Positions 11,524 through 21,060 of a stretch of DNA of 64,000 nucleotides are shown piece after piece (position 1 is the first letter of the stretch; each line of letters starts with the position of its first letter). The stretch is taken from NCBI RefSeq assembly GCF_040939455.1, contig NC_134106.1, forward strand, positions 75,027,001-75,091,000, read 5' to 3'. The position numbers were made by a program, and so were the translations under genes. A model generated the notes under the pieces. The model was not told the origin of the DNA, searched no databases, and saw only the letters and a list, made by a program, of their open reading frames with translations. The stretch is from Microcebus murinus. Its lineage: Eukaryota; Chordata; Mammalia; Primates; Cheirogaleidae.

Positions 11524-14500
11524 ATGGTGCAAGAGATAAAACAGAGCAATAAAGTTCTACTCAACAGGATGAAGAGAAATCCACCTCACTTATCAATTCC
11601 TTCAATAAATGTGAATGGCTTGACTCCCCACTCAAGAGATATAAGCTGGCAGAATGAATAAAAAATACAAGCCAACTATCTGCTTTCTCTAAGAAACACA
11701 TCTAATTCACAAAGACTCATTCAGACTGAAGGTGAAGGGATGGACAATATTCCATGCAAATGGAAACCACAAGAAAGCTGGTGTAGCCATTCTCATATCA
11801 GATAACATAGATTTCAAATCAACAAAAGCAAAGAAAGACAAAGATAGTCATTATATAATGGTAAAGGGAACCATTCAACAAGAAGACATAACAATTCTAA
11901 ATTTATATGCATCTAACACAGGAGCACCCAGATTAATAAATCAAATCTTACTTAATCTAACAAAATTATAAATGGCAACACTATAATAGCAGGGGACTTC
12001 AACACCCCACTAACAAAATGTTACAGATCCTCAAAACAGAAAATAAACAATGGACTTAAAGAGAATTGTAGAACAAATGGGCCTAACAAAAATCTATAGA
12101 ACATTCTACCCCCAAACCACTGAATATAAATTCTTCTCATCAGCTCATGAAACATTCTCTAAGATTGATAACATCCTATGCCACAAAACATGTCTCAACA
12201 AATTTAAAAAATAGAAATTATACCATGTATCTTCTCAGACCACAGTGGAATAAAATTAGAAGTCAACTCCAACAGAAACATTCATTTACACACAGTCATG
12301 GAAACTAAACAATCTACTACTGAATTATAGGTCAGTTAAGGAAGAAATTAAGATGGAAATCAAAATATTCTTTGAAATAATTGATAAAGGGGACACAAGT
12401 TATCAAAATCTGTGGGACACAGCTAATGCAGTCCTGAGAGAAAAATTCATACCCCTAAAATGACTACATCCAAAAGACAGAAAGATCACAAATCAACAGT
12501 CTAATAGATCATTTCAAGGAACTGGAAAAGGAAGAGGAAAACAATTCCAAACCCAGCAGAAGAAAATAAATAACCAAGATGAAAGTAGAGCTAAATGAAA
12601 TCGATAGCAAAAGAATTATACAGAAGAATAATGAAACAAAAAGTTGATTCTTTGAAAAGATAAACAAAATTGACAGGCCTCTCACTAGATTAACCAGAAG
12701 CAGAAAAGAAAGAACTCTAAGAAGCTCAATCAGAAATGAAAAAGGCGAAATCACAACTGTTACCACAGAAATACAAAATATCATCTTGGAATACTATAAA
12801 AATCTCAGTGCACATAAACTTGAAAACATGGAGGAAATGGACAAATTCCTAGAAGCACACAATCTCCCTAGGCTCAGTCAGGAAGAAATAGAATTCCTGA
12901 ACAGACCAATATCAAGTATCAAAATAGAAGCAGTAATAAAAAAAATCTCCCAACAACAACAACAAAAAACATCCCAGACCAGATGGTTTCACACCTAAAT
13001 TTTACCAGGTCTTCAAAGAAGAACTGATACTCATACTGCAGAAATTATTCTATAACAGCAAGAAGGAATGAATCCTCCCCAATTCATTTTATGAAGCCAA
13101 TATCACCTTGATACTGAAGCAAGAAAAGGACACAACACAAAAAGAAAATTACAGACCAATATCCATTATGAATATAGATGCAAAAATTCTCCATAAAATC
13201 ATAACAAACGTATCAAAAAAAAAAATCCACCATGACCAAGTGAGCTTCATACCAGAGATGCAAGGATGGCTCAACATATACAAATCTATAAATGTAATTC
13301 ACTACATAAATAGATGCAAAAACAAAGACCACATGATCCTCTTAATTGACACAAAAAAAGCATTTAACAAAATCCAACACTTTTTTACTATAAGAATGCT
13401 TAACAAAATAGGCATAGATGGGATTTACCTCAAAATGATAAAAGCCATATACAACAAACCCACAGCCAACATCAATCATACTGAATGGGGAAACATGGAA
13501 AGCATTTCCACTTAGAATTTGAACCAGACAATATTGGCCACTATCACCACTTCTATTCAACATAGTGCTGGAAGTCCTAACCAGAGCAATCAGACAAGAG
13601 ACGGAAATCAAGGGTATCCAATGGGGAAAGAAGAGGTCAAACTATCACTCTTTGGTGATGTTATGATCTTATATCTAGAAAACCCCAAAGATTCTGCCAA
13701 GAGACTCCTTCCTGGAATTGATAAATAAATTCAGCAAAGTCTCAGGTTACAAAAGGAACGTATATAAATCAGTAGCATTCCTATACGTCAACAATAGTCA
13801 AGCCAGGAATCAAATCAAAGACTCAATACCTTTCAAAATAGCAACAAAGAGAATAAAATACCTAGGAGTATACTTAACTAAGGAGGTGAAAGACCTCTAC
13901 AGGCAGAATTACAAAACACTGAGGAAGGAAATTGCAGAGGATGTAAACAGATGGAAAGACATATCATGCTCATGGATTGGCAGAATCAACATTATTAAAA
14001 TATCTGTATTACCCAAAGTGACCTACAGATTCAGTGCAATCTGCATTAAAATACCAATGTCATTTTTCACAGATCTAGGAAAAATAGTTTTTCACTTCAC
14101 ATGGTACAAGAAAAGACCCTGAAGAGCCACAGCAACCTTAAGCAATAAGAAAAAATGGAGAGGCATCACTTTACCAGACTTTAAGCTTTACTACAAGGCT
14201 ATAGTAACCAAAATAGCATGGTTTGGGCACAGAAACAGAGACATAGGCCAATGGTTCAGAAAAGAGAACCCTAATATAAAATCATTTTCATATGGCCATC
14301 TGATTTTTGACAAAGCAGACAAAAACATTCACTGAGGAAAAGAATCCCTATTCCATAAAGGGTGCTGGAAAAATTGGATAGCCACATGCAGAAGACTGAA
14401 ACAGGATCCACACCTCTCACCACACACAAAAATCACTTCATGATGGATAACAGACTTAAATCTAAGGCATGAAAGTATTAGAATTCTAGAATCAAATGTT

Positions 14501-14840
14501 GTAAAAACTGCCTAGACAAAGAATTTATGAAGACAACCCCAAAGGCAACCGCGGCAACAACAAAAATTAACATATGGGACTTGATTAAATTAAAAAGCTT
14601 CTGTACAGTCAAGGAAACAATCAATAGAGTGAATAGATAACCTACAGAATGGGAGAAAATATTTGCATGCTATGCATCCAATAAAGAGCTAATAACCGGA
14701 ATCAACAAAGAACTCAGACAAATCAGCAAGAAGAAAAATCAAATGATCCCATCAAAAAGTGGGCAAAAGACATGAACAGAAGCTTTTTAAAAGAAGATAG
14801 ACTAATGGCCAATAAACTTTTGAAAAAATGGAAAAAACGC
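11524..14840 (+). pseudogene. L1 ORF2 (endonuclease / reverse transcriptase) pseudogene
   Basis: L1 ORF2 encodes the APE-like endonuclease and reverse transcriptase that drive retrotransposition. The longest open endonuclease piece is 11732-11971, containing H-A-N-G-N-H-K-K-A-G-V-A-I-L-I-S. The reverse-transcriptase domain is open in 13108-13515 (containing [12 protein letters not shown], the first catalytic-Asp region) and again in 13718-14122. The second catalytic motif is degraded: the plus frame at 13519-13728 reads L-F-G-D-V-M-I-L-Y in place of F-A-D-D. With the frame breaks and the missing C-terminus this copy is dead. Confidence 0.85.
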
Positions 14841-14947
14841 ACACTATCTTGGTGATGGGCACACATATAACTTTGACTCAAACTGCACAAAAGTAAATCA
14901 TGCAACCAAAACATTTGTATGCCCATAATACTCTTAAATTTACAAAA

Positions 14948-15125
14948 CAAAAGAGGTAAATGAAACTTCATCAAAACTAAAACCTGTGTTTATTAAAAAA
15001 CATCATTAATAAAGGGAAAACGGTGGCCACAGGCTAGGAAAAACTCTTTATACTGTACATGTACCTGACTGAGGCTCAAATCCAGAATGCATAAAGAACT
15101 CTTTCACATTAACACCCGGTGTCTT
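14948..15125 (+). repeat. Old LINE-1 (L1M) ORF2 fragment
   Basis: A piece of much older L1 ORF2 abuts the younger L1. It reads through the AAACTTCATCAAAACTAAAA word (14962-14981) to the AGAATGCATAAAGAACTCTT word (15084-15103), both typical of the C-terminal ORF2 region. It lies in the same orientation as the younger copy but is more diverged. Confidence 0.7.
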
Positions 15126-15157
15126 GAATATCTGCCCCTAAATCAATAGATTCTGCC

Positions 15158-15458
15158 TTTTTTTTTTTTTTTTTTTTTTGAGACAGAGTCTCGCTATGTC
15201 ATCTAGGCTAGAGTACAATGGCATCAGCCTAGCTCACAGCAACCTCAAACTCCTGGGCTCAAGTGATACTCCTGCCTCAGCCTCCTGAGTAGCTGGGACT
15301 ACAGGTGTGCCATGATGCCCAGATAACTTTTCTATTTTTAGTAGAGATAGGGTCTCACTTTTTCTCAGGCTGATCTCAAACTCCTGAGCTCTTGTGATCC
15401 TCCCTCCTTGGTCTCCCAGAGTGCTAGGATTACAGGTGTGAGCCACCATGCCTGGGCT
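15158..15458 (-). mobile_element. Alu SINE
   Basis: This is a full-length dimeric Alu in reverse orientation. It starts with a T tract (15158-15179), then GAGACAGAGTCTCGCTATG, and ends at the complement of the Alu 5' end (GAGCCACCATGCCTGGG, 15440-15456). Divergence is moderate. I could not define a convincing target duplication. Confidence 0.93.
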
Positions 15459-15736
15459 TAGGTTCTTCCCTTTTAAAACAAGTTTTCAGGACACAGATTT
15501 TGGGAAGCCATGCAAATAAAAGCAGAAGCTGTTTTCCCTTTGGAAATGGCCACCTGCCTGAGGACAGTGCCCCTGGACTGCAGAGAGATGTTCCCTCGGC
15601 TATTCTGAAGGATAGAGTTTGGGGCCTGAAAATTTCGAACAATTAAAGCCAATTAATAGGTTTGTTTTTCTTTTTATCTGGCAGCCAGAAGAAGAACCAG
15701 CAAGACTCAGAGTTGCCCTGACATTCTTGTGACGTA
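15459..15736. other. Unassigned spacer
   Basis: No recognisable repeat or gene. It lies between an Alu and the nested repeat stack that begins at about 15737. Confidence 0.4.
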
Positions 15737-16326
15737 TGACAGTCAGGATTCTCCAGAGAGACAGAACCAACAAGATGTATGTATGTTAACCAACAAATGC
15801 ATGTATGTATATACAGGCATGCATTGCTTAGCAACAGGGATGCATTCTCAGAAACGTGTCCTTAGGTGATCTTGTCCAGTGAACATCATAGAGTGCACTT
15901 GCACAAACCTAGATGGGATAGCCTAGTACACACCCAGGCTGTATGGTATGGCCCGTTGCTCCCAGGCTACAAACCTGTACAGCATGTTACCGTGCTGATT
16001 ACCGTAGGAAATTGTAGCACAATGGTAACTTTTGTGTATCTAAACATAGGAAAAGTATAATAAAAATGTGGCATAAATGATAACCAATTGTACACCTGCA
16101 TAGAGCACTTACCATAAATGGAGCTTGCAGAACTGGAAATTGCTCTGGAAGGTCAGTGAGTGAATGGTGAATACATGTGAAGGCCTCAGACATTCCTATA
16201 CAATACTGTAGACTTTATGAACACTGCACATTTAGGCTACACTAAATTTATAAAAAATATTTTACATTTCTTCAATAAGTTAACCTTAGTGCACCATAAT
16301 TTTTCTAGTGTATAAGCTTTTTAATT

Positions 16327-16390
16327 TCTTTTATTACCGGGGGTACAAATGTTTAGGTTATGTATGTTGCCTTGCCGCCCTCTCCCCCTA
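16327..16390 (-). mobile_element. 64-bp LINE-1 3'-end stub inside the Tigger element
   Basis: Within the Tigger element, 64 bases are foreign. They read as a short A-rich tail in reverse (TTCTTTTATTA area) followed by GGGGGTACAAATGTTTAGGT, the reversed extreme 3' end of a strepsirrhine L1. The same words recur in the longer L1 insertion at 17580-17605. The stub is flanked by TTTAATT at 16320-16326 and 16391-16397, a 7-bp duplication of the Tigger sequence. It is a severely 5'-truncated L1 insertion. Confidence 0.7.
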
Positions 16391-16880
16391 TTTAATTATT
16401 TTTAACTTTTTGACTCTTTCGTAATAACGCTCAGCTTAAAACACACATTGTAAAATCATGCAGAACTCTTTCTTTATATCCTTATTCTATAAGTATTTTT
16501 CTATTTAAAAACATTTTTTTTCTACTTTTTGAAGTTTTTTCTTGAAAGCTAGGATGTAAATTTGTATGTTAACCTAGGCTTACACGGGGTCAGGATCATC
16601 AATATCACTGTCTTCCACCTCCACATTCTGCCCCACTGGCCATGAGGGGCAATAACACGTATGGGGTAGTCATCTCCTATGATAACAATGCGTCCTTCTG
16701 GAACAGCTCCTGAAGGATCAGCTTGAGGCTGATGTCACTCTTGAGGAGAGATCACTCTTCAGGAATATGTCCATGATGGTTTGCTTGGTTTGTTTCTTTT
16801 TTTCATCTTAGATTTGCTTGTAAGCAAATAATACTCTCCTTTAATGAAGACCTTTTAGTGTCGGGGTCCGTATTTTCAAA

Positions 16881-17162
16881 CTATTTAAGGAGCTTGTTGA
16901 GTTCTGCAAAAGCTTCTGCTAAACCCTTGACTGTGAATTTTCTTAGTGGGGTAGAGGGATCTTCTTTTTCTTCTCCTGCACTTTCCCTTTCTCTTGCCTC
17001 TTCTTCAGATATGCATTCCTGTTCTGGTTCCAGCAACTTCTCATCAGTGAATTCCTCAGGAACCACCTCTAGGAGCTCCTCAGTGGCATCATCATCCGCA
17101 TCCCAGTTAAAGTTGCTTGCCATCTCAACCACGGCCTTGGTGAGTAATATGTTGCGCTGCAA
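16881..17162 (-). pseudogene. Tigger transposase C-terminal fragment
   Basis: An open frame of 93 codons on the minus strand is rich in glutamate. It includes E-E-L-L-E-V-V-P-E-E-F-T-D-E-K-L-L and, near its end, F-T-V-K-G-L-A-E-A-F-A-E-L-N-K-L-L-K. This arrangement is characteristic of the tail of pogo/Tigger transposases and of the host genes derived from them. No catalytic DDE residues lie in it. The frame's first ATG is internal to the original gene, so it is not an independent gene. Persistence of an open frame this long in a dead element is probably chance plus moderate age. Confidence 0.7.
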
Positions 17163-17561
17163 TGTTATGGTGGCTACGAAGTCACCAGGTGATAGGACTT
17201 TTTCAGCTCCATTTTAATCCTATGGCACCACCATTGTATATGTGATTCATCATTGACCAAAACATTGTTATGCAGTGCGTGATTGATTGTGTGTGTATGT
17301 TTGTGTGTGTGTATAGGATGAGATTTATTTCAAGGAATTGGCTCATGTGATTATGGAGGCTGGCAAATCCAAAATCTGCAGGGTGGGTTGGCAGCCTGGA
17401 GACCAAGGAAGAGCTGATACTGCAATTCAAGTCTGAAGGCCATCTGCCAGCAGAATTCCTTCTTTCTTGGGAGAACTCAGTCTTTTGTTCTATTCATGCC
17501 TTTGACTGATTGGATGAGGCCCACCCATATTATGATAGGCTATATTCAAAGCCCACCGATT

Positions 17562-18132
17562 ATTTTTTTTTCAGCATATTATGGTGGTACAGATGTTTAG
17601 GTTATGTATACCGCCCATGCCCTCCCCACCAAGTCAGAACTTCAAGCGTGTTCAACCCTTAGACTGTGCACATTGCTCTCATTCTGTATGTGTATACCCA
17701 TCTCCTCCTCCCCCCTCCCATCTGCCCGATGCCCGATAAATGTTATTCTTATATGTGCACTTAGGTGTTGATCAGTTAAAACCAATTTGATGGTGAGTAC
17801 ATGTGGTGCTTAATTTTCCATTCTTGAGATACTTCACTGGGTTCCAGCTCTATCTAGGAAAACACAAGAGGTGCTGGATCACCATTGTTTCTTGTAGCTG
17901 AGTAGAACTCCTTGGTATACATATACCACATTTTATTAATCCACTCATGTATTGATGGGCACTTGGGTTGTTTCCACATCTTTGCAATTGTGAATTGTGC
18001 TGCTATAAACATCCTAGTGCAGATATCTTTTTAATAGAATGTCTTTTGTTCTTTTGGGTAGATACCCAGTAATGGGATTGCTGGATCAAATGGTAGATTT
18101 ACTTGTATCTCTTTGAGGTATCTCCATATTGC
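17562..18132 (-). mobile_element. 5'-truncated LINE-1 (strepsirrhine type) with 14-bp target duplication
   Basis: This is a reverse-oriented L1 3' end: a T tract (17563-17571), then L1 3' UTR (for example ATGTTTAGGTTATGTATA), then the end of ORF2 including TACCCAGTAATGGGATTGCT at 18064-18083. It is truncated at 18132. It is flanked by AAAGCCCACCGATT at 17548-17561 and AAAGCCCACCAATT at 18133-18146. Length is 571 bp. The frame at 18031-18258 on the minus strand only partly reads L1 ORF2 (L-P-F-D-P-A-I-P-L-L-G-I-Y-P) before entering host repeat. The insertion is younger than the surrounding repeat. Confidence 0.92.
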
Positions 18133-18259
18133 AAAGCCCACCAATTTAAATGTAAAAATCCCACAAAAATCACTCTCACAGAAACATCCAGCATAATGTT
18201 TGATCACATATCTAGGCACTGTGGCCCAGCAAAGTTGGCACTTAAAATTAGTCATCACA

Positions 18260-19410
18260 CCAAGTGTGCTGTTGACCTATACCCACCAAAGAGGGACATG
18301 ATCAGAGACAGAACAATTTTCACAAAGTTTCGCTGCAGGTGTAAGCAACACAGCAGTGACCTTACAAGCTTACAGCAGCTTTGCCAGGCAGCTAATGTCT
18401 GAAGTTGAAGCAGATCGCAGCAACTAGGGAAGACGCTTCTCGTCTTGTGAGATGTACACCTACTGCTGGAAGATTGTACAAATTAGGTGGATTGAGGGAA
18501 GGGCCAACTGATTTAGGGTCATGCAATCAACACAACCGGATAGCCTAGTGAGGCCAGTTCAAAAGAAAGAATGTTAAATACAGGGAAGACAAAATTCAAC
18601 TTAACCTGATAGCCATTGCGTTTGCCTAGAAAATGATGCATGAGCGAAGACAGCAGAGTGACAAGAACAACCTGCAGGGGAGAACCTCACACACAGGAAT
18701 ATTGTTAAGTGCTATTCTGCCAGAGGTTGCTCAAACCAGATGCTATTGAAGAACAGCAAACATTGATATGATACAAGATTGAACACGTCAGAGGGACATA
18801 AAGATCTGCCTTTCTTGTGGGATTGTAAAAGGTTCTAGCAGAACAAGGAAAAGAAAACAGACTGCAAAGAAAACTCAGGAAGCCCAATGGAGAGGGCACT
18901 TTGGATCCTGAAGCACATTTGGTGATGGCACCTATCTGATGGACACCTAACAATATTCCCTGCCTGCATTGTATGTATGTAATGCATAGTGAATAAGTGT
19001 GATGTTAAGAGTTACTTGCCAAATTCCATTTGGCATTGTATCTCAGAGTATCTGTTAGTTTTTCTGGAAATATAACTACCATAATGGACCTTAAAAACGC
19101 ACAAATGGTATTCTCTACCTGAAAATTGTTTGGATTAACTTTTGATCTTTTGCCTGGTTAAAGACTTAAAAGTTTTTATGTTAGATCTTGCTTAAACTAT
19201 ATCTTATTTCTTTTCATCATAATGGAAGAAATTTGTGTTATTTTTGATACCTAATTGCTTTGAGGATTTTTTTAACACTGAATTTTGTTTCCTATCTTTT
19301 GTACCACATATTTGAAAATTTATGGTTTTAATGCAAATAATCTGAAAGTAACAAAAGTATAAGGCTTGGTAATTGTCATATCGCCATAAAAAAGTGATAA
19401 ACATCCCAGT
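18260..19410. other. Unassigned segment, possible decayed retrocopy
   Basis: This 1.15-kb stretch is not a repeat I recognise. Its left part (18265-18960) has coding-like composition with short peptide-like runs in shifting plus-strand frames, such as 18103-18402 and around 18880-18930. Its right part (18960-19410) is AT-rich and 3' UTR-like. That polarity would fit a processed pseudogene on the plus strand. However, there is no clear poly-A tail, no target duplication that I can define and no protein family I can name, so this stays a possibility only. Confidence 0.3.
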
Positions 19411-19559
19411 TTATTCTGGCAAAATTTTTTTTTTGATGGGCAAAAGACTTGACTGACTAGACATTTTACAAAAGAGGATACAAAATGGCCAATAAGCACC
19501 TGAACATGTTCTCAACCCATTATTCATCAAGGAAATGTAAATTAAAACCACAACAAGAT

Positions 19560-19905
19560 GGCCGGACACAGTGGCTCACGCCTGTAATCCTAACACTCTG
19601 AGAGGCTGAGGCAGGAGGATCACTTGAGGTCAGGAGTTCAAGACCAGCCTGAGCAAGAGTGAGACCCTGTCTCTACTAAAAATAAAAATAAAAAATTAGC
19701 CAGGTCTGGTGGCACATACCTGTAGTCCCAGCTACTCGGGGGGGGGGGGGCTGGGTGAAGGGGGCTGAGGACGGAGAATCACTTGAGCCCAGGAGTTGAG
19801 GTTGCTGTGAGCTAGGCTGACACCATGGCACTCTAGCCTGGGCAACAAAGGGAGACTCTGTCTCAAACAAAACAAAACAAAACAACAACAATAACAAAAA
19901 AAACC
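19560..19905 (+). mobile_element. Alu SINE with 12-bp target-site duplication and poly(G) expansion
   Basis: This dimeric Alu begins GGCCGGACACAGTGGCTCAC and ends in a CAAAA-rich tail up to about 19905. It is flanked by CCACAACAAGAT at 19548-19559 and 19906-19917. The right monomer carries an unusual run of 13 G at 19738-19750 followed by a short G-rich insertion, where Alus normally read GGGAGGCTGAGG. Insertion was into the old L1. Confidence 0.93.
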
Positions 19906-20216
19906 CCACAACAAGATACCATAAACACCCACCTGAAGAGACTGATAATACCAAATGTTGGTAAGCAGGCAGAGCAAATGAAACTATCATTTCTGGCATT
20001 ATTGCAACATGGTACAGTTACATTGGACAAGTGTTTGGGATTTTCTAGTAAAATTAAACATTCCCTTCCCAAATCACCCAGCAATTCTACTTCGAGGTTT
20101 CTATCAAAGAGTTCAAATATCCACTAAAATATCCATAAACTTATTTGTGATAGCTAAAAACAAGATACAACCCAAATATCTATTACACATCTATAAAGAC
20201 ATACCCAGATATAATA

Positions 20217-20707
20217 CAGTCACACACCAGAATGTTTCAGCCAACCATGGGCCACATATACAAAGATTACAATGGAGCTAAAATTTCCTATCACCTAAGT
20301 ATACAGTGTATGTAGTCTACCATAGTGTACAATTATGTCCTAGGCCTTCACACTCACTTAACACTCATTAACTCACCCAGAGCAAGCTCCACATTCATGG
20401 TAAGTGCCCTATACAGGTGTATCATTTTTATCTTTTATACTATAGTTTTACCATACCTTTTCTATGTTTAAATGGTAAGATACACAAATACTTACCATTA
20501 TGTTATAACTGCCTGTAGTATTCAGTATAGTAACATGCTGTATAGATTTGAAACCTAGGAGCAATAGGCTATACCATATACCTAGGTGTGTAGTAGGCTA
20601 TACCATATAGTTTTGTGTAAGTGTACTCTGTGATGTTTACACAACATGAAATCGCTTAATGACACATTTCTCAGAACTTATCTTCACCATTATATGACTC
20701 GTGACTA
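20217..20707 (+). mobile_element. Tigger-type non-autonomous DNA transposon
   Basis: The element starts CAGTCACACACCAGAATG at 20217 after a TA and ends near 20707 (ATGACTCGTGACTA) before another TA. Its right 400 bp is the reverse complement of 15814-16320 in the larger Tigger copy, with shared words such as TAGGAGCAATAGGCTATACC at 20556-20575. Only about 80 bp of the 5' end is kept, so the transposase region has been deleted. It is inserted in the old L1. Confidence 0.75.
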
Positions 20708-21060
20708 TATAGCCATGCAATGAAAAACTACTCAGCACAGAAAAAAAACAAACCGCTGATACATGCAAGCTTGGATGAATATCAAAAATATGCTGGACAA
20801 AAGAAACTAGACGCACAAAAAACGCATATCATATGTTTCCATTTTCATGACGTTCAAAAACAGTAAAGCTAATCTGTGATTATAGAAGCCAGAGCGGTGG
20901 TTACCTACTGACTGGAGGGGCAGGAGGGAACCCTGCCCTTCTCTGGATCTTGGTGTGGTGCTGGCTGCATGGGGAAATACATAAAAATAAGATTTGCTTT
21001 TTACATACAGATTTTACTGTATGTAATCTATATCTCCATTTTCAAAACGGTAGAACAAAA

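Larger units (their letters stand above)
10215..14947 (+). mobile_element. LINE-1, nearly full length, inactive, 3' part deleted
   Basis: This is a comparatively young L1 with the canonical order: end of a 5' UTR (10215-10528), ORF1 (from about 10529), ORF2 (from about 11524) and a short 3' UTR with an A-rich end near 14945. Sequence conservation is high enough that 70-135 codon pieces of ORF2 remain open, but frameshifts and stops break both ORFs. At about 14830 the ORF2 sequence breaks off and jumps directly to 3' UTR-type sequence (TTGGTGATGGGCACACATA, 14849-14867). The last few hundred bases of ORF2 are therefore missing. Target duplications were not found with confidence, so the true 5' boundary is uncertain. 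Confidence 0.85.
15814..17285 (-). mobile_element. Tigger/pogo-type DNA transposon, partial autonomous copy
   Basis: The element begins CAGGCATGCATTGCTTAGCA at 15814 just after a TA dinucleotide. It ends near 17285 in sequence complementary to such a terminus (TGCGTGATTG), as expected for terminal inverted repeats of a Tc/mariner-pogo transposon. The minus strand still encodes the acidic C-terminal tail of a Tigger-type transposase at 16881-17162. Most of the transposase gene (helix-turn-helix and DDE parts) is missing, so the copy is internally deleted and inactive. Relative to a shorter relative at 20217-20707 it lies in the opposite orientation. The subfamily name (Tigger3-like) is from memory. 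Confidence 0.75.
15737..18259. repeat. Ancient interspersed repeat, split twice by later insertions
   Basis: Three pieces join into one old mammalian repeat of about 460 bp: 15737-15813, 17286-17547 and 18147-18259. The first ends in CAGAACCAACAAGATGTATG and the second continues with AAGGAATTGGCTCATGTGAT, so the sequence reads on once the Tigger element is removed. The third continues after removal of a 571-bp L1. I recognise the sequence family (blocks such as TTGGATGAGGCCCACCCATA at 17510-17529) but not its name. It is the host of the whole 15.8-18.1 kb nest and is therefore its oldest member. Confidence 0.6.
19411..21060 (+). repeat. Old LINE-1 (L1M) 3' end, interrupted by Alu and Tigger
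   Basis: Three pieces (19411-19559, 19918-20214, 20708-21060) read on as the end of ORF2 and the 3' UTR of an ancient L1. Landmarks are the AAATGGCCAATAAGCACCTG word at 19484-19503, the CCCAGCAATTCTACTTCGAG word at about 20078-20097 and the AGGGAACCCTGCCC block at 20926-20939. Removing the Alu and the Tigger copy restores contiguity. All frames are broken. Confidence 0.75.
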
